Assembly: GCA_027943335.1 (NCBI GenBank)
Contig: BSBK01001304.1
Span: forward strand, 372,001-436,000
Length of the DNA stretch: 64,000 nt
Source: Chamaecyparis obtusa
Lineage: Eukaryota > Streptophyta > Pinopsida > Cupressales > Cupressaceae
Reading direction: 5' to 3'
A program made the translations under genes and the position numbers. Under the pieces are notes generated by a model that did no database searches, was not told the origin of the DNA, and saw nothing but the letters and a program-made list of their open reading frames with translations. How positions within the stretch are numbered: the first letter of the stretch is position 1; every line of letters begins with the position of its first letter. Positions 11,630 through 23,289 of the stretch are shown piece by piece.

Positions 11630-13160
11630 AGTTGGGAGATCTTTGAGATTGAAGCCAGTCTTCTTGATATCTCCAGGTGTTAACCAAGTTGCATCCTCCA
11701 TTGAATGTTTTTTCCATTCTACTAGGTATTCATAGAATGTGGATCTCATAGTCTATTTGGCTATCCTTTTATTGAGTATGCATTCAATTTCTAGTTTTGG
11801 TGTTATTGGTAGATCTTGTAGTTCTTGAACTTATGCTGGATCTTGAGTACCTGTACTGGTGATGTTAGTGAAAAGACTTTTGTATGGATATAGGTCAGCT
11901 ACATTGAAAATTAGGGATAATCTAGTGGTGGGGGACAGTTCAAGTCTATATGCATTATTGCCACATTTCTTCAAAATTATGAAAGGGTGTATCTTTTTCA
12001 TTATAATCATTGTGTACTTTTCCTTTGGTAGTCTTTCCTTCTTTAAGTGAGCCATCAACATATCTTCAACTTTGAACTTGACATCTCTCCTTTTGGTATC
12101 TATTACATGTTTATATTTTTAAGAACTTTGCTATAGTCTATCCTTTACTTGTTAATGGATGTTCTTCATTACCTCTACAAAATCTTTAGCTTGTGCACTT
12201 CTCTGGCCAAAATTTAGAATGTTTCTTAGTTCCAAGATACCCCTAGGATGGGATCTATAAACAATTTGGAAAGGATAGAGTCTTGAACTCCTATTGACTG
12301 AATCATTGTAAGAAAACTCTACCTATGGAAGAATTGAATCCCATGCCACTCCATACTACTTTTTTATGAATCTTAGTAGGTTCCCTAGAGACCTATTTAT
12401 AAATTCAATTTTTCCATCTGATTGAGCATGGTAGGAAGATGACATAGGTAGATTTGTTTTGAGTTTCCTCCATAGGGTGCACCAAAAATGTCCCACAAAC
12501 TTGGGGTCTCTGTCTAAACAAATTGTAAGAGGTAAACTGTGGAGTCTCACAATCTCCTTGAAGAATAGCCCTACAATGCTTGAGGCATCATGTATAGTTT
12601 TACAAGGCAGGAAGTGGGCCATTTTTGAGAACCTATCTAAAACTACATAAACACTATCATATCCTACCTTTGTTCTTGGGAGACCTAATAGAAAATCCAT
12701 GTTGATGGAGTCCTAAGGCTTGTTAGGGATGGGAAATGGTGTGTATAACCATGCATTTGAACTGGTGCCTTTGGCCTTTTGATAAACTAGGTAGGACTCC
12801 ACAAATCTTCTTATCTCAGTCTGCATCTTACACTAGAAGTAGAATCTTCTTACTAATTCAAATGTCTTTTCAAGACCACAATAGCCTGATAGACATCCAT
12901 AATGCTTCTCTTTTATAATGTTCTCTCTCATGGAGCAATCAAGAATGCATAATTGACTCCCCTTAAACAACAATCCTTCTTGAATCATATACTCTACAAA
13001 TTCAGTATGATATCTATCTCCTAGTTCTAAACAAACTTGGTAAATTTCTTTAAAGTTTGCATCATTGGGGTACATATCCTTCAGGATAGAGATTCCTACA
13101 CTTTCCAAAGTCACTTCTTGTATGACCAAGTTCCTCCTACCCAAAGAATTAGCTACCTTA
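11630..13160 (-). pseudogene. Integrase and C-terminal chromodomain of element E
   Basis: The HHCC-type N-terminal finger is seen at about 12833-13000 (HYGCLSGYCGLEKTFELVRR). The catalytic core (12356-12700) opens MDFLLGLPRTK, has DRFSKMAHFLP, DRDPKFVGHFW and the Glu in SDGKIEFINRSLGNLL, so the DDE residues are readable. The C-terminal part at 11831-12061 has HLKKERLP and IFNVADLYPYKS. Beyond it, about 11640-11770, the frame gives YEYLVEWKKHSMEDATW, a chromodomain, the histone-mark reader that targets chromoviruses to heterochromatin. Frameshifts and stops break the reading. Confidence 0.75.
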
Positions 13161-14340
13161 TTGGCTAACCCTTTCTTGTGTTTTATGGTGAAGGTGAATT
13201 CTTGTAATTACTCCATCCACTTGAGGTGCCTATGATTCAATTTATCCTTCCTGTTAAGAAAAATGAAAGCATGATTGTTAATATATACAATAAACTCCTT
13301 TGGTAATAGATAATGCCTCCATTTCCTTAGTGATTGGACCATGGCATACATCTCCAAATAATATGTAGAGTACTATTGGTTAGCTTCATTAATTTTTTCA
13401 CTTTAGAATGCCATAGGCCTCCCTTCTTGATTGAGAACACCTCCAATATCTCTCTTTCTAGCATCACATTCAATAGTGAAGACCTTGTGAAAATTAGGGA
13501 GTGTTAAGGTAGGTTGTTGAAAGATCCTTGTCTTCAGATATTCAAAGGATTTGTCTATAGCATTAGTCCATACAAACTTACATTTCCTTCCCCTTTGATG
13601 GTATCTATCATTGGTACACTCACCCCACTAAAATTATTCACAAATTTCCTATAGAAACTAGCCAACCCATGGAAACTCTTGACCTCACTAAAAGATTTTG
13701 GAGTGGGCTAATTTAGTATGGCATCAACTTTGGAAGGATCCATTTTAAAATTACCCTTGGAGATCACCAAGCCAAGGAATATCAGTTCTTCTTGCATAAA
13801 CACACATTTCTATAAGTTTATCCTTATCTATTCTTCATGTTGTTTCTTCATCACCATGTCTAGATGTACTAGACGCTTTTCCTTGTCCTTGCTAAAGATC
13901 AATATGTCATCTGAATAGACAACAAAAAAATAGTTTATGAAAGGCTTGAGTACTTCATTCATCGATCTCATGAAGGTACTAGGGTCATTGGAGAGACCAA
14001 AGGGCATCACTACCCATTCAAATAACCCCTCATTGGTTTTGAAATCTATTTTCCACTCATCCCCTTCTCTGATCCTAATCTGATGGTACCCACTCTTGAG
14101 ATCAATTTTTGAAAATAATTTTGCTTCTCCTAGGTAGTCCATGAGGTCTTCTATTCTTGGCATAGGAAACCTATATCTAATGGTTATCCTATTGATGGCT
14201 CTATATTTAGTACATAGCCTCAATATACCCTCCTTCTTAGGTGCTAGGATTGTAGGGACAACACAAGGGCTTATGCTCTTCCTAATGAAGATTTTTCCCA
14301 TCAATTCTTGAATTTGTCTAGCAACTTCTGCATTTTAGGT
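13160..14340 (-). pseudogene. Reverse transcriptase and RNase H of element E
   Basis: A 158-codon open segment (13828-14304) covers the RT fingers and palm: SPCVVPTILAPKKEG, CTKYRAINRITIRYRFPMPR, KIDLKSGYHQIRIREGDEWK, VMPFGLSNDPSTF and the catalytic box VVYSDDILIFS (Y-x-D-D intact). RNase H remnants continue left to about 13170, with many stops. The enzyme would copy the element RNA into DNA in cytoplasmic particles. Confidence 0.8.
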
Positions 14341-14480
14341 AGGGGTCAACTTGTAAGAAGCCTTATTTGGAAAAGTGGAATGAGGTATGAGGTCTATACA
14401 ATGGCTAATACTCCTTTGTGGTGGCACAATATCAGTACTCTTTTCTATAACTAGCCCTTTGTATTTATTCAACAACTCTG

Positions 14481-15065
14481 CTACACCTTGGGGCCAACAC
14501 TTCTATGATGTTCTTGACTTTGTGGTGTCTTCTTAGGCTCTATTTTGGGCTTTACTATGATGGAGAAAAAAGGTGTGTCCCTTTCCTTAAGGACTTTTAG
14601 AAACTCCTTATCTCCTACTAAGATAACACTGCTTGTAGGGGTTTGAACTTTCCCAGAATCAGGGAGGGGTGTCATGGTGTAACTAATCCCATTCTTAGTT
14701 AAGGTGTAGATATTCTTCTTACCACCATGTTTTTCATCATAATCATATTTTCAAGGTCTCCCAAGGAGAAGATGGCATACATCCATGTTCGTAACTTCAC
14801 ATAAGACTCTATCTTTGTATTCCCCTACTTGTAATTCTATCCAACACTGCTCATCCACTAAAGTTTGTTGGTCTTTGTTAAGCCAAGATACTTTATAAGG
14901 GCTTGGGTGGGGTATCTTCTTAAAACTAAGATTATCTACGATTGAATTAGAAAACAAATTCTCTCTAGAACTAGAGTCAATAATAACTTTTAAAATCTTA
15001 CCAAGTTCCTTGCAATGAGTTTTGAATAGACTCTTCCTTTGTGGAGGCTCCTTGGGGGCTAGCAT
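14481..15065 (-). pseudogene. Aspartic protease and linker of element E
   Basis: At 14751-15065 the frame has IIDSSSRENLFSNSIVDNL (usual motif I-D-S/T-G-S/A, here the Gly is Ser) and ends CHLLLGRP, the conserved LLGRPW strand of retroelement proteases. The following stretch (14481-14675) is a Pro/Thr-rich linker into RT. A stop and a frame change separate the two. Confidence 0.65.
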
Positions 15066-15189
15066 CTACAAGAGAGTTCTATTGAACATTAGACTCACTC
15101 CTTGTTCAAAATATGTAGGTCTAGATGTGGTGGTTTGGTAGGTGGTCATTCTTTGATAGTCTTCATCTTGGGTAAGTTGGACTCTTCTA

Positions 15190-16256
15190 TCTCCTCCTAA
15201 TGTACCGACCTTATTTGGGCATCGAAAAGATTGGTGTCCAACTTGATTGTAGGAAAAAAACTTCCTAGTGAATGTGGAGTTACTTATACCTCCTATCCTT
15301 CCCCTATTACTACCTCTATTCCCCTTGAAGTTACCTTTGTTATTCTACTCTCTATTATACTATTCATGATTGGAGTCTCCTTGTGGTCTGGGAGATGATC
15401 TTTTCCCTTGAAACCTTCCTCTACCTCTCAAACCATTTCCCCTTCCCCTGTTATTCTTCTCTCCTCTCCTTTTCTATTTCTCTTCAATCTTTCTAGCCAT
15501 CTGATAGAATTGATGTACACTTTGGGGAAACAATAGACTCAATTCATCTTGAATAATGTATTTAAGAATATTCATATATCTAGAAAGTATTTGTGTCTCA
15601 CTTTTAGGGATCCTTTCCTTAGTGGAGATCTTGAGGAATTCATTAGTGTAAGTTCCCACATCAAGATCCTTTTTCTTCAAATTTTTTAACCTCATTTGTA
15701 GGGTTACTTCATAGTCCTCTAGGACAAACTACTTCTTAATCTCCCTCAACATCTTCTTCCATGTGGTTATAGGATCTTTCTCCTTCTCTATCCTCTCTCT
15801 TTGTAGGAAGTTCCACCAACATAGTGCAGATCCTTTCATTTTGGACTTAGAAATCTTTATTCTTTGTGAGCTAGGAATATCCTCACATTCAAAATAGTTT
15901 TCCATGGCCTCTACCCAATCCATGCATTCCTCAGGGTTCATTATGCCCATAAACATTGGCAAGTCAGGTTTTCTATCCCTCCTACCCACTCTCTCCAAAG
16001 CTTCCAAGATCTTATGTTCTTCTGATGCCTTTCCTTTCTCTTCATCACTCTCCTCTTCTTCTCCCTCTTGTTTTGATTTTGAACCATTCCCATTACTCTT
16101 ACTAGTCTGAGCACTCTTCAATTTCTCAATTTCTTCTTCCATCTTTGTATTATTAGCTACCTTCTCTCTCACAATCTTGGCTAGCTCCATATTGGTGACC
16201 CTTAAAGGGATCTCCACATTAGTATTATTAGTCTTTCCTTCCATTCTTACTCCCAA
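15190..16256 (-). pseudogene. Gag of element E
   Basis: It starts at an ATG (16256) with MGVRMEGKTNN. A charged Glu/Lys/Ser region precedes the retrotransposon Gag domain (LPMFMGIMNPEECMDWVEAM, ALCWWNFLQRERIEKEKDP). It continues to 15474 (DVGTYTNEFLKISTKERIPK) and then a Gly/Arg-rich tail. A Cys/His remnant near 15200-15240 (FRCPNKVG on the minus strand) probably is the zinc knuckle. Structural capsid and nucleocapsid precursor; disrupted by stops at about 15700 and downstream. Confidence 0.7.
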
Positions 16257-16268
16257 GAGATTTTCTAA

Positions 16269-16280
16269 GCTTTGATACCA
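16269..16280 (-). other. Primer binding site of element E
   Basis: TGGTATCAAAGC on the minus strand, 5 bases after the LTR end, matches the initiator-Met primer site at 11 of 12 positions. Confidence 0.7.
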
Positions 16281-16285
16281 CCTAA

Positions 16286-17858
16286 TGCAGAGGTGTCAAC
16301 AAGAAGTGAAGTGGGTCCTGCTTGTTTCCAACCTATCAAATAAGTCAAGGAGTTGACTCACTTAAACTTTCTATCCTTTCTTCTCAAGGTATTTAACCTA
16401 TTCAAAGTGATAAAAACAATCCAAAATCATCCTTGGTGGGATATCACCCAATCCTAACTTTAGCACTTTTGGCTTTTAGGGACACTAGCCCTATTTCAAG
16501 CACAAACCTAGAAGTCTTCACCAGTGGCCTCATAGATCCAAACTTAGTATTTGGACATCCCTCATATATTCCAAGAGTCAAGATTCACCACTTGGTTTAG
16601 TCTCCCAAATACTGTACAGTACCTTTCTAGGACTATCCTAGAATCTCTAGTAGCCCTTCCCAAATAGCTTTTATGCCTTAACTTTTCCTCCTAATTGTCT
16701 TTTAGAAAGCTAAGGATATATCTAGATACAATTTTGGAAGTTATTTTAGACCCCAAATTCTTGAGTCACAATCCCACTCCAGTAATACCTAATGCTCACC
16801 TGGTTCGCAGACCTAATTGGCCTAATTAGGCTTGGATTTCAAAGAAAGTACTAGGAATATGGTACAAGGGCTTTGGAAAATGTTTTAGGTGTCTTTCACT
16901 AACCTCTTACAACTAAAATCCAATCCTTATTAATTCAATCGCTCTCTTCATACAAATTTGTACTGTTTCTCCTATTTTCTAGGCTGAATACATTGAGATA
17001 TTCAGTCTAGGTCTTGATGCATGAGGGCCTTACCCTTTGAATAATTTTTGAAGCTTTTGAAATCATTAAACACACTAACCTAACATCCATTTTACAATAT
17101 CTTAGAGAAATCCATCCATTAGAATGGAGGTTAGGCCTCCATTTGTAGACGGTGCTCCAAATAGCCCTCTTCCTGTACTGGTTCCAGAAATCTCCAAAGA
17201 ACTATTTGCAAAATAAAAAAAACCCACTCCTAAATAATTTCAAAAAGGTAATAAAATGTAATATATTCTAGGTATCAACTTGATCTCACAAATATTTACT
17301 ATACATGGCCATACATCTCATAAAAGCTCTAAAAAATGCTTCATATTCCTTGTTTCATGCATCAGTGTTACAATATATGACTTCTAACCAAGATGGTTCA
17401 AAGTAAAGACTTAAAAAGTATTCAAATGTGAAGTTGAATTGGTTTAATAATGCCTTGTGACTATTGGGCTTCATCTTACAACTCTTGAGCAACTTTTGAA
17501 AGTTGCATGAGCAACTTTTTTACAATTTTGCAACATTTTGCAAAACTTGTCATTTCTTCCACTCAATGACTCTTGAGGTGGTTCCAATTCATCTAAACCT
17601 CTACAAATGTTAAAAGAAACAAGGATCCTAGGAATTTAACCTTATAAATCCTAAAACATAATAAAAATCAACTTGTAGCAACTAGATCCTAACTAAGTGA
17701 TCCAAATGGCCTAAGGTATCCTTGGCTTATAAGATTGCCTAAGAGATCCTTGACCAAACATATGGATTCAAAACCAAAATAGGATGATCTTATAAGATCA
17801 ATCCCTTTATTCTAAATACACACCTTTACTAGTTGATAGTGGGGGGTGCACTACACCA
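16286..17858 (-). repeat. 5' LTR of element E
   Basis: It starts TGCAGAGGTG and ends CACTACACCA. It has the same length as the left copy (1573 bp) and is colinear with it. It repeats the 17489-17506 hairpin GCAACTTT-TG-AAAGTTGC. Confidence 0.85.
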
Positions 17859-18609
17859 ATAGAATTAGGGCATGACATGGATGACATGGTCGTCGAGGAG
17901 CTAGAGCAGGTAGAGTTCATATTCCAGTGATTTTTGCCACTTTGATTCCTCCTAGGGGTGATGATCAATTGAGGGGTCATTGTGTGGACATAGTTCTTCA
18001 TCAGGTTGCTAGAAATCTAGTAGATAAACCTAGAGTTAGGTGTTAGTGGGAGATTGATGAAGATATTGCACAGGTTTTACTCCATCAAGCACAAGGTGCT
18101 CCTGCTCAACAGGTTATTCCTCCGATTGTTTCATAGGTTTAGATACCTGGTTCTAGTTCTAATTTGATGCCATCTTCTTCATCACATCCTTCTTCTTCTT
18201 CTAGCTCTGTTCCATCATTGGGTGATCCATCTTTGTCACTACCTTCTTCTTCTATTCCTCTACCATAGACTTTTGTAGCACATGCTCCTACCCTAGCCTT
18301 AGCATCAGATGTTGTATCTCTTTAGACTCAAATATCAGTGGTGCAACAATAGGTTTCTTAGTTGAGTTTGATGATGCAGAGTTTCATGGCTTCTATGAGT
18401 CAGCAAGGTTTATAGGCTAGTTTGAGTTGGCCTCCAGATAGTGCTCCTAGTCTAGATGGTACTGATGGTGCTAGTGACTCTATCAGTTGATATATTCCAT
18501 GAGATATTTCAATTTCTCTATTTTCACTTTGATGATATATGATCTCCCTTTGTTATTATGATCGAGACATTGGACTCTTTATTGTATAATTTTTTATTTG
18601 TTGATGTTG

Positions 18610-21507
18610 TGTTGGTGTTTGAAAACACTTACACCACTTAGGGCTACCAATATGCCTTGAGACTGATGTTAGGACTGGTTAAATCCAAGTGTGAAAGCTT
18701 TGCAAGGCAACTAGACCAACTATAGGGACAAGACTACCCTCTTCACTTCTGGCTCTGCAAAACCATGGTGGCTGTACCTAATCTAGTAACTTATAACATT
18801 TTAGGACTTGGGACTGGATTAAACAAAGTAGATATAGAAAGATACTACTAAATGCTAACCAGACATTCATTGAATCTCTATTGCTATGAAGGGTAAAAAA
18901 TGGCCTTGTGACCTCAAGACTATGAGGGATTGCAGGATTGGAGATATTAAATATAATTGGGTTTCTTGCAGGATGTAGAAAACCATGCAACACTTTGCAT
19001 CAGCACAGGGATACTAGCTTAAGATCAGTTCCTTATCCATTGGGCATCATACCTGAAGTGAACATGGAACACAAGGACAACTACTAGATTCATCTGAAAA
19101 TCCAAGTGATAAACATAGTTAAACATCTCTTACACTACTTACAAGTATCCTTACTGATTGAACCAAATGAATCTATGCCTCACTCAAAGAATTTTAACCT
19201 AATTCTAAATCAAGGCTAAGAGATGAAATATATACATAAGCAACCAAATGCAGTGAGCCAGAAAACTTAGAATTCATCAAGAACAACTAAAGGAGAGATC
19301 CAAGAATGAGAAACTGTATTAAGTATGTGGATTCAAATCCCTATATTACAAGTTGATTCAGAAAACACCATAGACAATATGCAAAAGATACATGAGGTTT
19401 TTCCTGTAATGTTGACACAACCAGCATGAAAATGTTTACAGGAAGAAACCACTCATGGAACCAAAAATTGGAGCCACTAGAACTGACAAAATTCAAAACC
19501 CTTGACAAGTCAAAAACTTGCAATATATACCACCAGTCATCTTGGAAACCCAAAACAGGTTGCAACAAGCTACAGATGACTGGGGTCAAAGTTTCACCCA
19601 CCTAACCAACTGGTACATAGCCAAAAATTAATGCAAGGGCAAGAAACCAAGCAATCTAGAGAGAGAAAATCTCAAATAGATCTGCAATTATGAAAATCTG
19701 TGAGCTAGGATAGAAAACTAGGAATTGCCATGAAAATAAGTCTAATCAACCACCTTCAAACACACCTTGAGCATAAAACCACACTCCACCAAGTACAAAA
19801 CAACTTCTACAACTAATGATAGGAGCCCTGGATCACATCGCAACAACCAACGCCACCAAACTAGATCAAAAACTACCAGGAAAGCATTCAATTTTAGTCC
19901 TTTTGGTCACAGGAAACCCTCAGCAAGTTTGAAATTAAAAAAAAATCTAACAGCTACATTCATGGTGCTGAAAGTGAATCGACGGTCATCATTCCAAATC
20001 AGATGAACTTTAAGACTTGACCGCAGATCATTTTATCTTTCCTGGGCTTCACAACTTTACATTTATCTTTAGTGGCACAGTCATACGGTCATTTACCTAT
20101 CCATCACAGGAATCGTAGTTTCATCTTATGCTTGGTCGCATGATCGCAAGGCACCAAACTAACCCTTATGATCATGCGACTACAGTTTCCTAGCCACATG
20201 GTTACAATCACACCCTACCCAAAAGTCCTCAGCCATGTTACCTCCACAACCCTGCAACTGTGACAATAGTTGTTGCATGATCGCATAGCATGGAGATGGG
20301 CTATGCGAACATGCAACAACCTGCAAACCTTGACCGCTAGCATAACCTTCACCGCTACCTACCATTAAGTAATGGTCCCACCAAGCACATCCACCTTAGC
20401 ACTCATCAGCCAATCAAAGTTCAACACATCATCACACCTAGCAAATGGATTCACCACCCATCAACCCTTTTAAACTCTGCAAGATCAGACTATTTTCACA
20501 TGATTGCAAGGGGAGAGAATATTACTTGTGGTCATGTGGAAACCATAGGATTGAAAGGGCTCTGACAACCAAGCCCACATCTCTACCCTGCATCCAATAG
20601 AACCTTGCCACCTCAACATCCTCTGATAGTGAGCCCACATCTCTACCCTACATCCAATAGAACCTTGCCATCTCAACATCCTCTGATAGTAGGCCCACTG
20701 CAAACAAAGCCATCGGCATCCAATCGGACAGTGGGCACATGATCGTATGGGGTGAGAATATTCCATGCGATCACATGTCGACCATGGATTGAAATCACTA
20801 GCACAAGCCCCGCTAACATTTTTGACTCATCATCACATGGACCAATTGGAAATGAGCACCTTAGCACTATCTAACATGCAAACCCACCTGGACCCATGAC
20901 ACGCCCACACAGGAAAATTTGATGGCTGTCACAAAATCATGAAGGATAAACACCATGCATCTTCACCATGAAAACATGTGACAGCCACTGATTCTATCTG
21001 AACTTTAACCACACCAAACAACTGAGAAGAACTGGGTCCCATCAACCGATTGCACTTGCATAGTTAAGACTGAGGTCGAAAACACACAAAGTTTTCAACA
21101 TAGTAAAAGACTAAAAACACATATAGTTTTTGATGCTAGAAGAAAAGTGCACAAAAGTGGGAAGGCATAAGGTCAAAAATAATGAAGGTTTTCATAGAGA
21201 CCAAAAACATCATGGATTTTCAAAAACATTATGGGTTTTCAACACTTAGGCAAATTTTGAAATTATTTTCCTGCAGATCTTAAAACATTAAATAACTCCC
21301 TAGGTTTTGTGATTTAGGAGATGCAATCTAGAATAAAGCAAGGTGACACATGGAAGAACATAGGGCTAAGAGAACACAACATGAAACATTATGGATTTTC
21401 TTTGCAAATCAAAACTGTGCAGCAGGGTGGGATAACTTAACAAAAAACTACAAGGAAGATAGGCCATTTTCATAAGATTTTTGCATGAATAGGAAAATGG
21501 ACTAATA
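18610..21507 (-). repeat. 3' LTR of element D
   Basis: Colinear with 24363-27261 from TGTTGGTGTTTGAAAACACTT to AAAATGGACTAATA. Differences are mainly C/T and G/A, many at CG or CHG. It contains a 2x60-bp tandem repeat and a recurrent CATGATCGCA motif. Confidence 0.9.
20572..20691. repeat. 2 x 60-bp tandem repeat in the left D LTR
   Basis: The block beginning AGCCCACATCTCTACCCTGC recurs exactly 60 bp later (20572, 20632), and a third partial start occurs at 20692. The matching repeat in the right LTR shows it predates integration. Confidence 0.85.
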
Positions 21508-21983
21508 GTGGCTCTAGTTTGGGATGCATGGCTCTTGTAGGCATGGAAAGAATTCAGATCTTTGGGAAAAGTAGACCATACTCAGAAAAAACAATTAGGC
21601 CCTCACCCCACTTTTAATCCAAAATTTTACAGATTGGCTCCCTACCCAAAAACTCTAGCACCACTATACAGTATATACAGAATAAACACAAGAAACATTT
21701 GGATGCCAAAGGAGTGCCATCCTTTTCCTCTATCAAAAACTTGGTTTCTATTCACAAAATCAAACAAGAGTCTAAAACCTCTATTACATATGTGATGATA
21801 GAAAACACTATCAAGTATAAGCCGCATACCAACTCCGAATTTATCATCACCTATGCCTTCCTCCACATGTTCCCCCAAAAACTCATTATTTGGAAAACAT
21901 GCATCATCAAAATCATTATGGATTGAAACATATGAAAGGGGACAAGAAACCGATACCTTTTCTTCCTAGCTGCAATCATCCAG
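21508..21983. other. D internal 3' untranslated region
   Basis: Between the 3' LTR and the acidic ORF. Short open stretches on both strands look like chance. No domain is recognised and no convincing polypurine tract is visible at the LTR edge. Confidence 0.4.
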
Positions 21984-22499
21984 CTCATCTTTAATGCATT
22001 CTTGCATATCAAAAGAAAAGCAACTATACTCACTTTCACTTACCTCAGCCAAGCCCACTGAAACATACTCATATATCAGGTTACTCAGGTTTATCGAGTC
22101 TTATTTCTCTTGATAAATCACACCTTTATCCTCATAAGGATGATTCACATGATCAACATCATGAACTAGATTATCACCATTATTCTCACTACTTGGTGGA
22201 AAAAGAAAAACATTATTATGAACTAGATTATCGCCATTATTCTCATCTTTAATGCATTCTTGCATATCAAAAGAAAAGCAACTATACTCACTTTCACTTA
22301 CCTCAGCCAAGCCCACTGAAACATACTCATATATCAGGTTACTCAGGTTTATCAAGTCTTATTTCTCTTGATAAATCACACCTTTATCCTCATAAGGATG
22401 ATTCACATGATCAACATCATGAACTAGATTATCACCATTATTCTCACTACTTGGTGGAAAAAGAAAAACATTGTCCCAATGTAATGCATCTTCATCAAC
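21984..22499 (-). repeat. In-frame 258-bp tandem duplication in the D acidic ORF
   Basis: CTCATCTTTAATGCATTCTT occurs at 21984 and 22242, and GGAAAAAGAAAAACATT at 22199 and 22457, both 258 bp apart. The unit is 86 codons, so the reading frame is kept through the duplication. Confidence 0.85.
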
Positions 22500-23280
22500 A
22501 AAGCAACATTCATCCTGCATTACTTTTCTCTCAACTGGCCTCATTTGTGATGGAGACTCCAGATCAACCGTATGTGAAACTTTAAGTACAGAAGGCAAGT
22601 AATCCTCAAAAAATTCCATCCTCTGAGCACACTCCTCAAATAGTGGGTTAGAAACAACATGGAATTGTTTCTCATAACAATTCAGACAAAGCTCCATCTA
22701 GTCTTCACTAATGTCCTCATCAAATAACACATTAGTAACCTCACTATATATGTCATTATATCCATCATCATACACATCTCCAATAGATGAAGAAACATCA
22801 GAATCTAAATCGGAACATGACTCACCATTACTACTGTCAACATATGAACAATCAGTGTTGTAGTTAGTCTCATCATCATCAAAAGTATCACTCAATGGAT
22901 TTCCCCACAAATATTCAACTTCCAAGAATTTACAATTAGCATCATTACCACCCACTAGCATAGAAGACTGCAAAGAAAAATCCTCTACAATATGAGAGAA
23001 ACCCTATGACATATCATCAGAAAGTAATTCATTCCTCTCAAGATCTGTACCAACATTAATTGGTGGCAAAGTGTCTTCAAAATTATCATCACTATATTTG
23101 GGAAAATCATGCGAAGGGAAATGTGTATCCTCTATAATCTGAAAATGTTCATCACCACCACTAAATGACAAGGATACCAGCTTCTCATTAATCAGACCCT
23201 TGGCAGAAAAATTCATTTCACCTTCACATACAACACTGTGATTAATACAACAATTAGAGGGATGAGAGAACTAATGTTGC
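22101..23280 (-). pseudogene. Acidic ORF of element D (unknown function)
   Basis: Minus-strand open segments at 23004-23216, 22698-22973, 22359-22697 and 22101-22355 lie in succession after Gag, separated by single stops. The product is rich in Asp, Glu, Ser and Asn (SYVDSSNGESCSDLDSDVSS, ENNGDNLVHDVDHVNHPYED). It may be the C-terminal extension of the Gag polyprotein, where protease would normally lie, but no D-T/S-G protease motif is visible. Contains the 86-codon duplication. Function unknown. Confidence 0.5.
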
Positions 23281-23289
23281 TCACCCTCC

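Larger units (their letters stand above)
10023..17858 (-). mobile_element. Element E: full-length chromovirus-type Ty3/gypsy inserted in the PMD exon
   Basis: Two 1573-bp LTRs flank an internal region with PBS, gag, protease, RT, RNase H, integrase and chromodomain in the canonical order on the minus strand. The element interrupts the PMD coding sequence. A clean target-site duplication is not visible (GGTAA left, ATAGA right), yet the downstream PMD frame fits an insertion of 7836 bp plus 5. Every coding part has stops or frameshifts. Confidence 0.85.
7976..18490 (+). pseudogene. Plant mobile domain (PMD / MAIN-like) protein gene, split by an intron and by element E
   Basis: Exon 1 (7976-8053) opens MMAIPIHEHRFK. 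Exon 2 (from 8796) keeps the frame: VVDCRHISHYGFSFLLYLP, then GLITVMVER, a TGA where Trp is expected, HSDHNSFHLLMGEM, and later NHILEDLMAHLHPFDWGSY and LPYAWIYDGI. These are the landmarks of PMD proteins, a family shared by host genes (MAIN, MAIL) and transposons. The exon runs to an acidic Gly/Asp tail at 10019, is interrupted by chromovirus E, and resumes at 17861 with a Gly/Arg stretch (GRRGARAGRVH), a Ser/Pro-rich region, and a Gln-rich end stopping at 18490. Removing E plus a 5-bp duplication restores the frame. Premature stops include TGA at 8012, 8021, 8967, 9045 and 9105 and TAG at 9147, 9321, 18044, 18134, 18140, 18266, 18323, 18350, 18359 and 18413. It lies antisense to the Tat pol. 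Confidence 0.75.

Noticed and set aside
10018..17863. Target-site duplication for element E
   Set aside because: The 5-base flanks differ at four of five positions; I do not claim one although the reading frame suggests it existed.
7976..18490. Functional host MAIN-like gene
   Set aside because: More than fifteen premature stops, a chromovirus in the exon, and location inside a Tat element opposite pol; it is a decayed transposon-borne PMD gene.
20485..20770. Open frames with repeated MLRWQGSIGCRVEMWA text on the minus strand
   Set aside because: They are translations of the 60-bp non-coding tandem repeat in the D LTR; the same occurs in the other LTR.
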